A DNA stretch of 64,000 bases from Klebsiella variicola (GCF_000828055.2 NZ_CP010523.2:5084001-5148000); one strand, 5' to 3'. Shown: positions 20,821 to 32,166, numbered from the stretch's first letter. Program-made: numbers and translations. Notes: generated by a model not told the origin, from the sequence alone.

Positions 20821-21885
20821 ATGTATGTAGCCGTCAAGGGCGGCGAGAAGGCGATCCTCGCCGCTCACGCCTTACAGGAACAGAAACGGCGGGGCGATGG
20901 ACGGCTTCCCGAACTGAGCGTTGATCAGATAGGCGACCAGCTCAACCTGGCGGTGGACCGGGTGATGACCGAGGGCGGCATCGCCGACCGCGAACTGGCG
21001 GCGCTGGCGCTCAAGCAGGCCAGCGGTGATAACGTCGAAGCGATCTTCCTGCTGCGCGCCTACCGCACCACCCTGCCGCGGCTGGCGGTCAGCGAACCGA
21101 TTAACACTGCGGAGATGCGCCTCGAACGCCGCATCTCCGCAGTGTACAAAGACATTCCCGGCGGCCAGCTGCTGGGCCCCACCTACGACTACACCCATCG
21201 CCTGCTCGATTTTACCCTGCTGGCCAACGGCGAAGCGCCGTCTGTGCAGCAAGCCGATGGCGAAGCAGAGCCGACGCCGCACGTCTTTAGCCTGCTCACG
21301 CAGCAAGGGCTGGCGAAGGCCGAGGAAGATCGCGGCACGCCGCCCGACGATATCACCCGTACCCCGCCGGTCTACCCCTGCTCGCGTTCCTCGCGCCTGC
21401 AGCAACTGATGCGCGGCGATGAAGGTTACCTGCTGGCGCTGGCCTATTCGACCCAGCGCGGCTATGGCCGCAACCATCCGTTTGCCGGCGAGATCCGCAG
21501 CGGCTACGTGCAGGTGGAAATCGTGCCGGAAGAGCTGGGCTTTAGCGTCAATATTGGCGAGCTGCTGCTCACCGAATGCGAAATGGTCAACGGCTTCGTC
21601 GCCCCGCAGGATGAGCCGCCGCACTTCACCCGCGGCTACGGTCTGACCTTCGGCATGAGCGAGCGCAAAGCAATGGCCATGGCCCTCGTCGACCGCGCCC
21701 TGCAGGCGCCAGACTATGACGAAGAGATTGCTGGCCCGGCTCAGGATGAAGAGTTTGTGCTGGCCCATGCCGATAACGTCGAAGCGGCCGGCTTCGTCTC
21801 GCATCTGAAACTACCGCACTATGTCGATTTCCAGGCCGAACTGGCGCTGTTGAAACGCCTGCAACGGGAGAACGAACGTGGCTAA
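20821..21885 (+). CDS. phnI: C-P lyase core subunit PhnI (nucleosidase component)
   Basis: A 354-residue core subunit that removes adenine from ATP so that phosphonate can be attached at ribose C1. Family blocks are MYVAVKGGEKAILAAH at the start, AVYKDIPGGQLLGPTYDYTHRLLDF, YPCSRSSRLQQLMRGDEGYLLALAYSTQRGYG (shown here only as landmarks YPCSRSSRLQQ and STQRGYG), and SHLKLPHYVDFQAEL near the end. It overlaps phnJ by 8 bases. Confidence 0.94.
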   Translation: MYVAVKGGEKAILAAHALQEQKRRGDGRLPELSVDQIGDQLNLAVDRVMTEGGIADRELAALALKQASGDNVEAIFLLRAYRTTLPRLAVSEPINTAEMRLERRISAVYKDIPGGQLLGPTYDYTHRLLDFTLLANGEAPSVQQADGEAEPTPHVFSLLTQQGLAKAEEDRGTPPDDITRTPPVYPCSRSSRLQQLMRGDEGYLLALAYSTQRGYGRNHPFAGEIRSGYVQVEIVPEELGFSVNIGELLLTECEMVNGFVAPQDEPPHFTRGYGLTFGMSERKAMAMALVDRALQAPDYDEEIAGPAQDEEFVLAHADNVEAAGFVSHLKLPHYVDFQAELALLKRLQRENERG

Positions 21886-22726
21886 CCCACTGACTGGCTA
21901 TAACTTTGCTTATCTCGACGAGCAAACCAAGCGCATGATCCGCCGGGCGATCCTCAAAGCGGTGGCCATTCCCGGCTACCAGGTGCCGTTCGGCGGTCGC
22001 GAAATGCCAATGCCCTACGGCTGGGGCACCGGCGGCATCCAGCTGACCGCCAGCGTCATCGGCGAGAACGACGTGCTGAAGGTGATTGACCAGGGCGCGG
22101 ATGACACCACCAACGCGGTGTCGATTCGTCAGTTCTTTAAGCGCGTCACCGGTGTCGCCACCACCGAGCGTACCGAAGACGCCACCCTGATCCAGACCCG
22201 CCACCGGATCCCGGAGACGCCGCTGGTGGAGGATCAGATCCTGATCTATCAAGTGCCGATCCCGGAGCCGCTGCGCTTTATCGAGCCGCGCGAAACCGAA
22301 ACCCGCACCATGCACGCGCTGGAAGAGTACGGCGTCATGCAGGTGAAACTGTATGAAGATATCGCCCGCTTCGGCCATATCGCCACCACCTACGCCTACC
22401 CGGTGAAGGTCAATGGCCGCTACGTGATGGACCCTTCGCCGATCCCGAAATTCGATAACCCGAAAATGCACATGATGCCGGCGCTGCAGCTGTTCGGCGC
22501 CGGGCGCGAAAAGCGGATCTACGCGGTGCCGCCCTATACCCCGGTGGAAAGTCTCGATTTCGATGACCATCCATTTACCGTGCAGGAGTGGGATGAGCCC
22601 TGCGCCATCTGCGGCTCGCGCCACAGCTACCTCGACGAAGTGGTACTGGATGACAGCGGCCAGCGGATGTTTGTCTGCTCCGATACCGACTATTGCCGCC
22701 AGCAGAGCGAGGGGCAGAAAAAATGA
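21878..22726 (+). CDS. phnJ: C-P lyase catalytic subunit PhnJ
   Basis: A 282-residue radical SAM enzyme that breaks the carbon-phosphorus bond. The start is a GTG at 21878 inside phnI. The atypical cluster motif is present as C242, C245, C267 and C273 (CAIC, then VCSDTDYC), the CX2CX21CX5C pattern of PhnJ, so the enzyme looks intact. GWGTGGIQLTASV and ETRTMHALEEYG are other conserved blocks. The stop overlaps the phnK start (ATGA). Confidence 0.96.
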   Translation: MANPLTGYNFAYLDEQTKRMIRRAILKAVAIPGYQVPFGGREMPMPYGWGTGGIQLTASVIGENDVLKVIDQGADDTTNAVSIRQFFKRVTGVATTERTEDATLIQTRHRIPETPLVEDQILIYQVPIPEPLRFIEPRETETRTMHALEEYGVMQVKLYEDIARFGHIATTYAYPVKVNGRYVMDPSPIPKFDNPKMHMMPALQLFGAGREKRIYAVPPYTPVESLDFDDHPFTVQEWDEPCAICGSRHSYLDEVVLDDSGQRMFVCSDTDYCRQQSEGQKK

Positions 22727-23481
22727 GCCAGCCATTACTTGCTGTGAATAACCTGACCCATCTCTACGCCCCGGACAAAGGTTTTCGCGATGTCTCCTTC
22801 GAACTGTGGCCGGGAGAAGTTCTCGGCATCGTCGGGGAATCCGGCTCCGGTAAAACCACCCTGCTGAAGGCGATCTCTGCCCGCCTGACGCCGCAGCAGG
22901 GTGAGGTGCTGTACCAGCAGCGCTCGCTGTATGCCATGAGCGAAGCCGAACGCCGCCGCCTGCTACGTACCGAATGGGGCGTGGTGCATCAGCACCCGAT
23001 GGACGGCCTGCGTCGCCAGGTCTCCGCCGGGGGCAACATCGGCGAACGGCTGATGGCCACCGGCGCCCGCCACTACGGCAACATTCGCGCCACCGCCGAA
23101 AAGTGGCTGCAGGAGGTGGAGATCCCGCCCTCACGCATCGACGACCTGCCCACTACCTTTTCCGGCGGCATGCAGCAGCGTCTGCAGATCGCCCGCAATC
23201 TGGTTACCCAGCCGAAGCTGGTGTTTATGGATGAACCCACCGGCGGGCTGGATGTGTCCGTGCAGGCGCGGCTGCTTGATCTGCTGCGCGGCCTGGCGGT
23301 GGAGCTGAATCTGGCGGTGGTGATTGTTACCCACGATCTCGGCGTCGCCCGTCTGCTGGCGAACCGTCTGCTGGTGATGAAGCAGGGCCAGGTAGTCGAG
23401 AGTGGCTTAACCGACCGGGTGCTCGACGATCCGCATCATCCTTACACCCAGCTACTGGTGTCGTCGGTGTTGCAGAATTGA
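22723..23481 (+). CDS. phnK: C-P lyase ABC-type ATPase PhnK
   Basis: A 252-residue ABC ATPase-like protein that binds the PhnGHIJ core rather than membrane transporters. It has Walker [10 protein letters not shown], the signature [16 protein letters not shown] and Walker [13 protein letters not shown]. The ATG at 22723 overlaps the phnJ stop; length equals the E. coli protein. A REP pair separates it from phnL. Confidence 0.94.
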   Translation: MSQPLLAVNNLTHLYAPDKGFRDVSFELWPGEVLGIVGESGSGKTTLLKAISARLTPQQGEVLYQQRSLYAMSEAERRRLLRTEWGVVHQHPMDGLRRQVSAGGNIGERLMATGARHYGNIRATAEKWLQEVEIPPSRIDDLPTTFSGGMQQRLQIARNLVTQPKLVFMDEPTGGLDVSVQARLLDLLRGLAVELNLAVVIVTHDLGVARLLANRLLVMKQGQVVESGLTDRVLDDPHHPYTQLLVSSVLQN

Positions 23482-23490
23482 TGCTGTTTT

Positions 23491-23565
23491 GCCGGGTGGC
23501 GGCTGCGCCTTACCCGGCCTACAGGTGCGTTATTCGTAGGCCGGGTAAGCGAAGCGCCACCCGGC
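23491..23565. repeat. Inverted REP pair inside the phn operon (phnK-phnL)
   Basis: GCCGGGTGGCGGCTGCGCCT begins one REP at 23491. A second in opposite orientation (TAGGCCGGGTAAGCGAAGCG) runs to about 23565, so the two face each other across about 12 bases. It lies in the 107-base phnK-phnL gap, the only sizeable gap between phnF and phnP. Confidence 0.85.
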
Positions 23566-23588
23566 AACCCAACCCCGCGAGGGCTAAC

Positions 23589-24269
23589 ATGATCCGCGTT
23601 GAAAACATCCATAAAACCTTTGTTCTGCACCAACAGCACGGCGTGCGCCTGCCGGTGCTGGCCGACGCCTCGCTGACCGTTAACGCCGGGGAGTGCGTGG
23701 TACTCCACGGTCACTCCGGCAGCGGCAAATCGACGTTGCTGCGTTCGCTGTATGCCAATTATCTGCCGGACAGCGGCCATATCCACATCCGCCACGGCGA
23801 GGAATGGGTGGATCTGGTCACCGCCACCCCACGCAAGGTACTGGAAGTGCGCAAAACCACCATCGGCTGGGTCAGCCAGTTTCTGCGGGTGATCCCGCGC
23901 ATTTCAGCGCTGGAGGTGGTGATGCAGCCGCTGCTCGACCTTGGGACGCCGCGTGAAGCGAGCGCCGCGAAAGCCGCCCAGCTCCTGACCCGCCTCAACG
24001 TTCCGGAACGCCTGTGGCACCTTGCGCCGTCGACCTTTTCAGGCGGCGAGCAGCAGCGGGTCAACATCGCCCGCGGCTTTGCGGTCGACTATCCGATTCT
24101 GCTCCTTGATGAGCCCACCGCCTCACTGGATGCCAAAAACAGTGCTGCCGTGGTCAACCTGATCCACGATGCCAAAGCGCGCGGCGCGGCCATCGTGGGG
24201 ATTTTCCATGACGAAGGGGTACGCCGTCAGGTCGCCGACCGACTGCACCCCATGGGAATGACAGCATGA
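23589..24269 (+). CDS. phnL: C-P lyase ABC-type ATPase PhnL
   Basis: A 226-residue ABC ATPase-like protein needed with PhnGHI to make the ribosyl triphosphate intermediate and able to bind on top of PhnK. Walker A is GHSGSGKST, the signature is [15 protein letters not shown] and Walker B is [12 protein letters not shown]. The start ATG 23589 gives the same length as E. coli PhnL. It overlaps phnM by 4 bases. Confidence 0.94.
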   Translation: MIRVENIHKTFVLHQQHGVRLPVLADASLTVNAGECVVLHGHSGSGKSTLLRSLYANYLPDSGHIHIRHGEEWVDLVTATPRKVLEVRKTTIGWVSQFLRVIPRISALEVVMQPLLDLGTPREASAAKAAQLLTRLNVPERLWHLAPSTFSGGEQQRVNIARGFAVDYPILLLDEPTASLDAKNSAAVVNLIHDAKARGAAIVGIFHDEGVRRQVADRLHPMGMTA

Positions 24270-25402
24270 TTATCAATAACGTAAAACTGGTTCTCGACGA
24301 CGACGTGGTCCACGGTTCACTGGAAGTCCAGCACGGTCGCATCCTCGCTTTCGCCGAAAGCCAGAGTCGGCTGCCGCAGGCGCTGGATGGGGAAGGCGGC
24401 TGGCTGCTGCCGGGCCTTATCGAACTGCATACCGATAACCTCGACAAGTTCTTTACCCCGCGACCGAAGGTGGACTGGCCGGCCCACTCGGCGATGAGCA
24501 GCCATGACGCCATGATGGTCGCCAGCGGCATCACCACCGTGCTCGACGCCGTGGCGATTGGCGACGTGCGTGATGGCGGCGATCGTCTTGAGAATCTGGA
24601 GAAGATGGTCAATGCGGTGGAAGAGACGCAAAAGCGCGGCCTCAACCGCGCCGAGCATCGCCTGCACCTGCGCTGCGAGCTGCCGCATCACACCACGCTG
24701 CCGCTGTTTGAAAAGCTGATTGACCGCGAGTCGGTGAGCATGGTCTCTCTGATGGACCACTCGCCAGGCCAGCGTCAGTACGCCGATCGCAGCAAGTACC
24801 GCGATTACTATCAGGGCAAATACCATCTCACTCACGACGAAATGGACCGTTTTGAAGCCGAGCAGATGGCCCTGGCCGCCACCTGGTCGCAGCCGAATCG
24901 TCAGACCATCGCCGCCATGTGCCGCGCCCGTCGTATCGCCCTCGCCAGCCACGACGACGCCACCGAGGCGCATGTGGCCGAATCCCGTCAGTTAGGTAGC
25001 GTCATCGCCGAGTTTCCCACCACGCTGGCCGCAGCGCAGGCTTCACGTCAGCATGGGATGCACGTCCTGATGGGCGCCCCCAATATCGTGCGCGGCGGTT
25101 CCCACTCTGGCAACATCGCGGCGCACCAGCTGGCGAGCAGTGGTTTGCTGGACATTCTCTCGTCTGACTATTACCCCGCCAGCCTGCTGGATGCCGCTTT
25201 CCGCATCGCCGACGCCGAGGATAACGCCTTCACCCTGGCGCAGGCGATCCGTCTGGTCAGCAAGCATCCGGCGCAGGCGCTGGGCCTTGACGATCGCGGC
25301 GTCATCGCCGAGGGGAAACGCGCCGACCTGGTGCTGGCGCGCCGTCGCGGCGAGCATGTGCACATCGACCATGTCTGGCGCCAGGGAACGAGGGTCTTTT
25401 AA
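24266..25402 (+). CDS. phnM: Alpha-D-ribose 1-methylphosphonate 5-triphosphate diphosphatase PhnM
   Basis: A 378-residue amidohydrolase-superfamily enzyme that removes pyrophosphate from the ribosyl triphosphate intermediate to give the PhnJ substrate. It has [14 protein letters not shown] (metal-binding segment), [25 protein letters not shown] and [11 protein letters not shown]. The terminal region [13 protein letters not shown] is typical of amidohydrolases. Its TAA overlaps the phnN ATG by one base. Confidence 0.94.
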   Translation: MIINNVKLVLDDDVVHGSLEVQHGRILAFAESQSRLPQALDGEGGWLLPGLIELHTDNLDKFFTPRPKVDWPAHSAMSSHDAMMVASGITTVLDAVAIGDVRDGGDRLENLEKMVNAVEETQKRGLNRAEHRLHLRCELPHHTTLPLFEKLIDRESVSMVSLMDHSPGQRQYADRSKYRDYYQGKYHLTHDEMDRFEAEQMALAATWSQPNRQTIAAMCRARRIALASHDDATEAHVAESRQLGSVIAEFPTTLAAAQASRQHGMHVLMGAPNIVRGGSHSGNIAAHQLASSGLLDILSSDYYPASLLDAAFRIADAEDNAFTLAQAIRLVSKHPAQALGLDDRGVIAEGKRADLVLARRRGEHVHIDHVWRQGTRVF

Positions 25403-25965
25403 TGCCGGGAAAACTGATTTGGCTGGTGGGCCCCTCTGGCTCCGGTAAAGACAGCCTGCTGGCGGCGCTGCGCGAGCGCGAGCACCCGCAGCTGCTGGTG
25501 GCCCATCGTTACATTACCCGCCCGTTTAACGCGGGCAGCGAGAATCATATCGCCCTCAGCGAACATGAATTTTTTACCCGCGCCGAGCAGCATCTTTTTG
25601 CTCTCAGCTGGCACGCCAACAATACTTACTATGGCATTGGCGTGGAGATCGACCTGTGGCTGCACGCTGGCTTTGACGTGGTGGCCAACGGCTCCCGCGC
25701 CCACCTGGCGCTGGCCCGGGAACGCTACGGCGAGGTGCTGGTGCCGATCTGTCTCGCCGTCTCGCCGCCGGTGCTCCGCCAGCGGCTGGAGCAGCGCGGC
25801 CGGGAAAACGCACTGGAAATCGCCCAGCGTCTGGATCGCGCCGCGCGCTATAAGCCGGACAATTGCCTGACGTTGAATAATGACGGGAGTCTTCGACAAT
25901 CGGTTGACGATTTCTTCCGCCTGCTGCGCAGCCACGTGGCACGCGTAGAGGATCAGCCGGTATGA
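25402..25965 (+). CDS. phnN: Ribose 1,5-bisphosphate phosphokinase PhnN
   Basis: A 187-residue guanylate-kinase-like enzyme that phosphorylates ribose 1,5-bisphosphate to PRPP, the last step of phosphonate sugar salvage. Walker A is GPSGSGKDS near the start, followed by [18 protein letters not shown]. It overlaps phnM by one base. phnO, which follows phnN in E. coli, is missing; phnP comes next after 15 bases. Confidence 0.93.
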   Translation: MPGKLIWLVGPSGSGKDSLLAALREREHPQLLVAHRYITRPFNAGSENHIALSEHEFFTRAEQHLFALSWHANNTYYGIGVEIDLWLHAGFDVVANGSRAHLALARERYGEVLVPICLAVSPPVLRQRLEQRGRENALEIAQRLDRAARYKPDNCLTLNNDGSLRQSVDDFFRLLRSHVARVEDQPV

Positions 25966-25980
25966 GTGAAAGGTGACACG

Positions 25981-26739
25981 ATGAGCCTGACAATCCGTTT
26001 AACCGGCACCGGCGGCGCCCAGCTGGTGCCCGTCTTCGGTTGCGACTGCGCGGCCTGCCGCCGCGCCCGCCGCGAGGAGAGCCACCGACGCCGCCCCTGT
26101 AGCGGCGTGGTCACGTTCAACAGCGCCGTGACGCTGCTTGATGCCGGACGACCGGATCTGATGGAACATCATCCCGCCGGTAGTTTTCAGCAGGTGCTGC
26201 TGACCCACTACCATCTGGATCATGTGCAGGGGCTGTTTCCGCTGCGCTGGGGAGTCGGCGCGTCGATCCCGGTCTATGGCCCGCCGGACGACGCCGGCTG
26301 CGACGATCTGCTCAAGCACCCCGGCCTGCTCGATTTTAGCCATACCGTCACGCCGTTTGTGGTGTTTGACCTGCAGGGGTTGCGGGTAACGCCCCTGCCG
26401 CTCAACCACTCGAAGCTCACCTTCGGTTATCTGCTGGAGTCGGCCCACAGCCGGGTGGCCTGGCTCTCGGATACCGCCGGGCTGCCGGACAAGACGCTGA
26501 AGTTTTTACTCAACAACCGCCCGCAGGCGATGATCATTGATTGCAGTCATGAGCCGCGCGCGCAGACCCCGCGTAACCACAACGATCTAAACACCGTCCG
26601 CCACCTTAACCAGGTGATTGGCTGTCCGCGGGTGATCCTCACCCATATCAGCCACCAGTTAGATGTCTGGATGATGGATAACCCGCTGCCGACAGGTTTC
26701 GAAGCGGGATATGACGGGATGGAAATCGTGCTGGATTAA
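25981..26739 (+). CDS. phnP: Phosphoribosyl 1,2-cyclic phosphate phosphodiesterase PhnP
   Basis: A 252-residue metallo-beta-lactamase-fold hydrolase that opens the cyclic phosphate released by PhnJ. The metal motif is [11 protein letters not shown], with further ligands in WLSDTAG and IDCSHEP, and the structural zinc-binding cysteines are near the N-terminus ([10 protein letters not shown]). ATG 25981 ([14 protein letters not shown]) fits the family; an upstream GTG at 25966 adds five residues. It is the last gene of the operon. Confidence 0.93.
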   Translation: MSLTIRLTGTGGAQLVPVFGCDCAACRRARREESHRRRPCSGVVTFNSAVTLLDAGRPDLMEHHPAGSFQQVLLTHYHLDHVQGLFPLRWGVGASIPVYGPPDDAGCDDLLKHPGLLDFSHTVTPFVVFDLQGLRVTPLPLNHSKLTFGYLLESAHSRVAWLSDTAGLPDKTLKFLLNNRPQAMIIDCSHEPRAQTPRNHNDLNTVRHLNQVIGCPRVILTHISHQLDVWMMDNPLPTGFEAGYDGMEIVLD

Positions 26740-26761
26740 GTGCAGGTCCGTTGCGGAGCGA

Positions 26762-27115
26762 TCAGTAGCTATCATCCAGACGACGCTGGTCGCTTTCTAA
26801 CTGGCGACGATCCTGATCGAGCTGGCGCTGGCGTTCGTCAAGCTGGCGGCGGCGATCGTCCAGTTGCCGTTGTCGATCGTCATACTGACGCTGGCTGTCG
26901 CGGCTCTGCTGACGGCTCCCCTGATAGCGCCCGTCATCATACCGGCCATCATCATCGTATCTGTCGTCGTCATCGGAGCGGTTGCTACCCGGGTTATAGG
27001 CGTCGTTAATGGCTTGCTGAATATTGCCGATCGCGTCATCGATAATATCGGCGCGAGCGGCCAGGCTGGTCAGCGACAGGGTGCAAAAGAGCAGTGCGGT
27101 TGCGTAACGTTTCAT
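26762..27115 (-). CDS. yjdP: YjdP family periplasmic protein
   Basis: A 117-residue exported protein: signal peptide MKRYATALLFCTLSLTSLAA ending near ARA, then DIIDDAIGNIQQAINDAYNPG, then an acidic DDDRYDD stretch and a C-terminal half of repeated RQRQLDDRRRQLDER-type heptads that would form a charged helix. E. coli YjdP has the same plan and the same place next to phnP. Its function is unknown. ATG 27115 is chosen over an in-frame TTG at 27124. Confidence 0.85.
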   Translation of the reverse strand: MKRYATALLFCTLSLTSLAARADIIDDAIGNIQQAINDAYNPGSNRSDDDDRYDDDGRYDDGRYQGSRQQSRDSQRQYDDRQRQLDDRRRQLDERQRQLDQDRRQLESDQRRLDDSY

Positions 27116-27185
27116 CGGGGCCAATCTCGTCAGAGTCCTGCCGCTACCTTAATCAAGCGTACAACCCCCGAGTAGCGGAGGAATC

Positions 27186-29471
27186 TCAAATCCTCGCGTA
27201 CGCCGCGCTCAGCGCCTGCGCCAGCTGGGCGCGGGTAAACGGCTTACGCAGCCACTCTACTTCCGGCAGGGCCGGATTCTGCGCCGGACGCAAATCCTGG
27301 CCGCTGATCAGCAGCACCGGCAGCGCCGGAAAGCGGCGTCGGGCGGTATGGATCACGTCGGCGCCGCTCAGCGCGCCGGGCAGCATCAGATCGCTAATCA
27401 ACAGAGCGATATCCGGCGACGCCTCCAGCAGCTGCAGCGCCTCTTCGCCACTCGGCGTCTCCAGCGTCAGCCAGCCCAACTGATGCAGCTGTTCACACAG
27501 CGTCTGGCGTACATCTTCTTCATCTTCCAGCACCAGCGCCAGCCGTTCTCCCGCCGGCAGCGGCTCGTCCTCCGCTGGCGCCACCGTCGTCTCAACCTCG
27601 GTCATCGCCCGCGGCAGCTGCAGCCGCACCGTCGTCCCCTGCCCCGGCGCGCTCTCCAGCGCCACCCGGCCGCCCGACTGGCGCACAAAACCATACACCA
27701 TCGACAGTCCCAGACCGCTGCCGCTGCCGGTGGCTTTGGTGGTGAAGAACGGTTCAAACACCCGGGCTTTCACCGCCTGCGACATCCCGCTGCCATGATC
27801 GATCACCTCCAGGGCCACCATATCCTGCCGCTGACCGCTGCTGCGGGTGACCCGCTGATTCCATGTGCGTATTTTGATAACCCCGTCGCGCCCGGCCATG
27901 GCGTCGCGGGCGTTCATCACCAGATTGATCAGGGCGTTTTCCAGCTGGCCAACGTCTATCCATGCCGGCCACGCCGGCGACTGCGCCTCAATCTCCAGAC
28001 TTAAGGTCGCTGGCAGGGAGTGACGCATCAGCTCGCTGAGGTTCTCCAGCAGCGGCGCCATCGCCACCGCCTGGGGATGCAGCGCCTGTTTGCGCGAAAA
28101 GGCCAGCAGCCGCTGAGTCAGAAGCGCCCCACGCTCCGCCGCCTTCAGCGCCCTGGAGAGGCGCGGCGCATCGCGTGCGTCCGGTTCCACCAGCTCGAGG
28201 CTGCCGATGATCACCGCCAGCAGGTTGTTAAAGTCATGCGCCAGCCCCCCGGTCAACTGGCCGACGGCCTTCATCTTCTGGCTGTGCAGCAGCGCCTCTT
28301 CCAGCTCCTGGCGCTTAATCCGATCGATCTCCATCTGGGTGGTCTTCTCTTTCAGCAGCCGGGTGGTGTGCTCCAGCGACGCCGTATTGCGGGCGAAAAC
28401 GTTAAAGGCTCGCGCCAGCTCGCCCAGCTCATCGCGCCGCTGCAGGGCCGGCACCGAGACGTTCGGCTCCCCCTGAGCCAGCCGCGACATCGCCAGGGAG
28501 ATGGCGGTCAGGTTCGAGCCAAGGTTACGGTAGATATACCACCCGGCGCAGCCGGTGATCGCCAGCGCCAGCAGCGCGGAAAGCAGAATAAACATGCTGA
28601 TGGAGCGCAGCTCCCGATGGCTCTGCGCTGCCCGCTGCTCTGAGGCTTCCGCCACCCGGGTCACGTACTGATTGATATCCTCGTTAAGCAACGCGACCAG
28701 CGCTTTGATGTGGTACATGTACCAGCTGATCGTCAGGTCGCTCTCCTCCAGCTGGGCCGACAGCGGGGCCAGCGTCGCCAGTTCCCGGGTGACGTCGGGC
28801 AGGAAAAACGCCAGCGCGGGATCGGCGCTGCCTGCCGGCAGGTCGCCGCGCAGCTGGTCGAGCTGCAGAACGATCGACCGCGGCGTAACGGTATGGATCG
28901 CGGCCACGATCAGCCGGTCCATCTCGGCCAGCCGGCGCGGATCGATCGCCTTATCCCCGCCGCGATCGTTAAGATCGGCGAGATGGCGCAGATTGCTCTG
29001 ATTCTGGTAAAGCGAACTCAGCAGCGCATTGCGCTGCAGATGGCGGCGCTGGCCGCGCTCCAGCATCTCCGCCACGCTCTGCTGCAGCGCGTTGCTGCGT
29101 CGAATAATATTGGCCACCCGCGCCTGCTCCTGCTGCGCCAGCGGGGCCGCCGCCAGCTGGGCCAGCGAGTGCTTCAGCGCCTGCTGCGTCGCCAGCAGCC
29201 GTTCCGCTTCGCTTTTGTACTCCAGCGCCCCCACCACCTGCGACAGGCGCACCGCCGCCGTGGCGACATTCGCCGTGTCCCGCGCCAGATCCATACTGCC
29301 GCGCATGTCGTTGAGAGTCTGGCGCTGCACCTGCTCCTGCAGCTGGCTGGCGTGGTGAAAGCCGAACACCGCCACGCCGCTCACCAACAGGGTGACCACG
29401 CCCATCAATAGATTAAAGGAGAGCAGGCGGCCACGGGCGCTGGTGAAAAACGGGTGTCGGCGAGCGGTCAT
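27186..29471 (-). CDS. Hybrid sensor histidine kinase next to a sugar ABC transporter
   Basis: A 761-residue protein. Membrane segment one is about 18-38, a large helical periplasmic sensor region spans about 40-295, and a second membrane segment (about 296-316) is followed by a HAMP-like linker. Next comes HisKA with H412 in [10 protein letters not shown], then the ATPase with [10 protein letters not shown] and the [10 protein letters not shown]-box. The C-terminal receiver has acceptor D694 in SDLMLPG and K in LRKPF. There is no Hpt domain. The HDFNN type of phospho-site is unlike usual OmpR-partner kinases. It is divergent from the CUT2 transporter, so sensing its substrate is plausible but inferred. 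GGAG lies 6 bases before the ATG. Confidence 0.85.
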   Translation of the reverse strand: MTARRHPFFTSARGRLLSFNLLMGVVTLLVSGVAVFGFHHASQLQEQVQRQTLNDMRGSMDLARDTANVATAAVRLSQVVGALEYKSEAERLLATQQALKHSLAQLAAAPLAQQEQARVANIIRRSNALQQSVAEMLERGQRRHLQRNALLSSLYQNQSNLRHLADLNDRGGDKAIDPRRLAEMDRLIVAAIHTVTPRSIVLQLDQLRGDLPAGSADPALAFFLPDVTRELATLAPLSAQLEESDLTISWYMYHIKALVALLNEDINQYVTRVAEASEQRAAQSHRELRSISMFILLSALLALAITGCAGWYIYRNLGSNLTAISLAMSRLAQGEPNVSVPALQRRDELGELARAFNVFARNTASLEHTTRLLKEKTTQMEIDRIKRQELEEALLHSQKMKAVGQLTGGLAHDFNNLLAVIIGSLELVEPDARDAPRLSRALKAAERGALLTQRLLAFSRKQALHPQAVAMAPLLENLSELMRHSLPATLSLEIEAQSPAWPAWIDVGQLENALINLVMNARDAMAGRDGVIKIRTWNQRVTRSSGQRQDMVALEVIDHGSGMSQAVKARVFEPFFTTKATGSGSGLGLSMVYGFVRQSGGRVALESAPGQGTTVRLQLPRAMTEVETTVAPAEDEPLPAGERLALVLEDEEDVRQTLCEQLHQLGWLTLETPSGEEALQLLEASPDIALLISDLMLPGALSGADVIHTARRRFPALPVLLISGQDLRPAQNPALPEVEWLRKPFTRAQLAQALSAAYARI

Positions 29472-29650
29472 AGCAACTCCAGTGAAGGATAGGTCGGCAT
29501 ATAGGCGTGACGGTGCAGAAAATGACGCCGCGTAACTGTGATCGCGGTTAACTATTTATCACTATGACAAATATGAATGGATTCTGACATTCTGCATTTA
29601 TTTTCCGGTGGTGGACTGCAGCTATTGTTCTCATAGACAGGAGCGCCGCG
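29472..29650. promoter_or_regulatory. Divergent promoter region, sensor kinase / sugar transporter
   Basis: A 179-base gap between the kinase (-) and the transporter operon (+). A TGTGATCGCGGTTAAC sequence near 29538 is a partial CRP-like half-site, and AT-rich sequence follows near 29550-29580. No operator of a LacI or AraC type stands out. GGAG precedes the transporter ATG. Confidence 0.35.
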
Positions 29651-31171
29651 ATGACCGCCACCCCGGTACTGGAAATGCGCCATATCGCCAAAGCTTTTGG
29701 CAAATTCTACGCGCTGAAGGGCGTCGACCTGACGGTCTGGCCAGGGGAGATCCATGCCCTGATGGGAGAAAACGGCGCCGGAAAAAGCACGCTGATGAAG
29801 ATCCTTGCCGGCGCCTATACCGCCACCAGCGGCGAGATCCTGATCGACGGAAAACCGCAAACCATCCGCGGCCCCAAGGACGCGCTGGCCGCTGGGATCA
29901 CGTTGATCTATCAGGAGATGCAGCTGGCGCCGAACCTGACCGTCGCGGAAAACATTTTCCTCGGCAGCGAGCTGGCGCGCGGTGGCCTGGTGCAGCGCAA
30001 AGCCATGCTCAGCCAGGCGCAGGCGGTGATCGACCGTCTCGGCGCCCAGTTCAAAGCCAGCGACCGGGTGATGACCCTGACCATCGCCGAACAGCAGCAG
30101 GTGGAGATCGCCCGGGCGCTCCACCGTCAAAGCCGCATTCTGGTGATGGATGAACCCACCGCCGCCCTCTCCTCGCGGGAAACCCAGCGCCTGTTCGAGC
30201 TCATCCTGCGCCTGCGCGATGAGGGGATGGCGATTATCTATATCAGCCACCGCATGGCGGAAGTGTATGAGCTCTCCGACCGCGTCAGCGTCCTGCGCGA
30301 CGGGCAGTATGTCGGCAGCCTGGTGCGCGACAAGCTCAACGCGCCGGAGTTGGTGCGCATGATGGTCGGCCGCCCGCTCAGCGATCTGTTCAATAAAGAA
30401 CGCGACATTCCCCGCGGCCAGCCGCGCCTGCGGGTCGAGGATCTGACCGATGGCGGCAAGGTTAAGCCCAGCAGCCTCGTGGTGCATGCTGGCGAAATCG
30501 TCGGCCTCGCCGGACTGGTCGGCGCCGGGCGGTCCGAACTGGCGCAGCTGATCTTCGGCGTGCGCAAAGCCACTGGCGGGGTGATTGAGATCGACGGCGA
30601 GCCGGTGGTGATCCACTCGCCGCGCGAAGCCATCGACCTCGGGATCGGCTTTCTGACCGAAAACCGCAAAGAACAGGGGTTGTTTCTCGAACTGGCAGCC
30701 CAGGAAAACATCACCATGGCGACGCTGGAACGCGACGCGAACTGGGGGATGCTCAACCGCCGGAAGGCGCAAACCATCTCCGATGACGCCATCCAGTTGC
30801 TTAACATCCGCGTGCCGCACGCCCAGGTGCGCGCCGGCGGACTGTCCGGCGGCAACCAGCAGAAATTATTGATTTCACGCTGGGTGGCGATTGGCCCGCG
30901 CATTCTGATCCTCGATGAACCCACCCGCGGCGTCGACGTCGGCGCGAAAAGCGAGATTTACCGCATCATGAACGACATGGCGCGCCAGGGCGTCGCCATT
31001 CTGATGATCTCCAGCGAACTGCCCGAAGTGGTGGGCATGAGCGACCGGGTCTATGTGATGCGCGAGGGCGCTATCGCCGGCGAGTTACAGGCCGGCGATA
31101 TCAGCCAGGAAAGTATCATGACGCTGGCCACCGGCGTGAACGATTCTCACCTTAAGGCAGGGCAACTATGA
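29651..31171 (+). CDS. CUT2-family sugar ABC transporter, duplicated ATPase
   Basis: A 506-residue RbsA/MglA-type protein with two ABC domains. The first has [24 protein letters not shown] and [10 protein letters not shown]. The second has a degenerate P-loop GLVGAGRSE, the signature [14 protein letters not shown] and [13 protein letters not shown]. Such fused ATPases power import of pentoses, galactosides or related compounds. It overlaps the permease gene by 4 bases. The sugar is not evident. Confidence 0.9.
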   Translation: MTATPVLEMRHIAKAFGKFYALKGVDLTVWPGEIHALMGENGAGKSTLMKILAGAYTATSGEILIDGKPQTIRGPKDALAAGITLIYQEMQLAPNLTVAENIFLGSELARGGLVQRKAMLSQAQAVIDRLGAQFKASDRVMTLTIAEQQQVEIARALHRQSRILVMDEPTAALSSRETQRLFELILRLRDEGMAIIYISHRMAEVYELSDRVSVLRDGQYVGSLVRDKLNAPELVRMMVGRPLSDLFNKERDIPRGQPRLRVEDLTDGGKVKPSSLVVHAGEIVGLAGLVGAGRSELAQLIFGVRKATGGVIEIDGEPVVIHSPREAIDLGIGFLTENRKEQGLFLELAAQENITMATLERDANWGMLNRRKAQTISDDAIQLLNIRVPHAQVRAGGLSGGNQQKLLISRWVAIGPRILILDEPTRGVDVGAKSEIYRIMNDMARQGVAILMISSELPEVVGMSDRVYVMREGAIAGELQAGDISQESIMTLATGVNDSHLKAGQL

Positions 31172-32166
31172 GCATACCGAAAGAGACCTCCGCGCCGGTC
31201 GCGAAATCCGCTTCGGCGAAAAAAATGTTGATGGGCGACCTGATGCAGACCGTCGGCATTCTGCCGATCCTCATCCTGATCGTCGCCGTTTTCGGCTTTA
31301 TCGCCCCCAACTTTTTCACGGAAAGCAATCTGCTGAATATCACCCGCCAGGCCTCGATCAACATTGTGCTGGCGGCGGGAATGACCTTCATCATTCTTAC
31401 CGGCGGCATTGACCTCTCCGTTGGCTCCATTCTCGGCACCACCGCGGTGGCGGCAATGGTGGTGTCGCTGATCCCGGAGCTGGCGTTGCTGTCGATTCCG
31501 GCGGCGCTGATGCTCGGCCTGCTGCTTGGGCTGTTCAACGGCGCGCTGGTCGCCTTCGCCGGGCTACCGCCGTTTATCGTCACCCTCGGCACCTACACGG
31601 CGCTGCGAGGCGCCGCCTATCTGCTGGCCGACGGCACCACGGTGATCAACTCCGATATCAGCTTTGAGTGGATCGGCAATGACTACCTCGGCCCGGTGCC
31701 GTGGCTGGTGGTCATCGCCCTGGCGGTTATCGCGGTGTGCTGGTTTATCCTGCGCCGCACTACCCTTGGGGTGCATATCTACGCGGTGGGCGGCAACATG
31801 CAGGCGGCGCGGCTGACCGGCATCAAAGTCTGGCTGGTGCTGCTGTTTGTCTACGGCATGAGCGGCCTGCTCTCCGGTCTTGGCGGGGTGATGAGCGCCT
31901 CGCGGTTATACAGCGCCAACGGCAACCTCGGCGTCGGCTACGAACTGGATGCCATCGCCGCGGTCATTCTCGGCGGCACCAGCTTCGTCGGTGGTATCGG
32001 CACCATCACCGGTACGCTGGTGGGGGCGCTGATTATCGCCACCCTCAATAACGGCATGACCCTGATGGGGGTCTCCTACTTCTGGCAACTGGTGATCAAA
32101 GGGGCGGTGATCATCATTGCGGTGCTGATCGACAAATACCGTACCCGACACCATCAAAGTGCATAA
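31168..32166 (+). CDS. CUT2-family sugar ABC transporter permease
   Basis: A 332-residue RbsC-like membrane protein of eight to ten segments. It shows the family blocks [13 protein letters not shown] and [15 protein letters not shown] hydrophilic N-terminus of about 25 residues precedes the first segment. ATG 31168 overlaps the ATPase stop. The binding protein follows after 30 bases. Confidence 0.9.
   Translation: MSIPKETSAPVAKSASAKKMLMGDLMQTVGILPILILIVAVFGFIAPNFFTESNLLNITRQASINIVLAAGMTFIILTGGIDLSVGSILGTTAVAAMVVSLIPELALLSIPAALMLGLLLGLFNGALVAFAGLPPFIVTLGTYTALRGAAYLLADGTTVINSDISFEWIGNDYLGPVPWLVVIALAVIAVCWFILRRTTLGVHIYAVGGNMQAARLTGIKVWLVLLFVYGMSGLLSGLGGVMSASRLYSANGNLGVGYELDAIAAVILGGTSFVGGIGTITGTLVGALIIATLNNGMTLMGVSYFWQLVIKGAVIIIAVLIDKYRTRHHQSA

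Noticed and set aside
21626-23134. 502-codon - strand frame opposite phnI-phnK
   Set aside because: It crosses three well-supported genes and has Arg/Gly/Pro-rich shadow composition.
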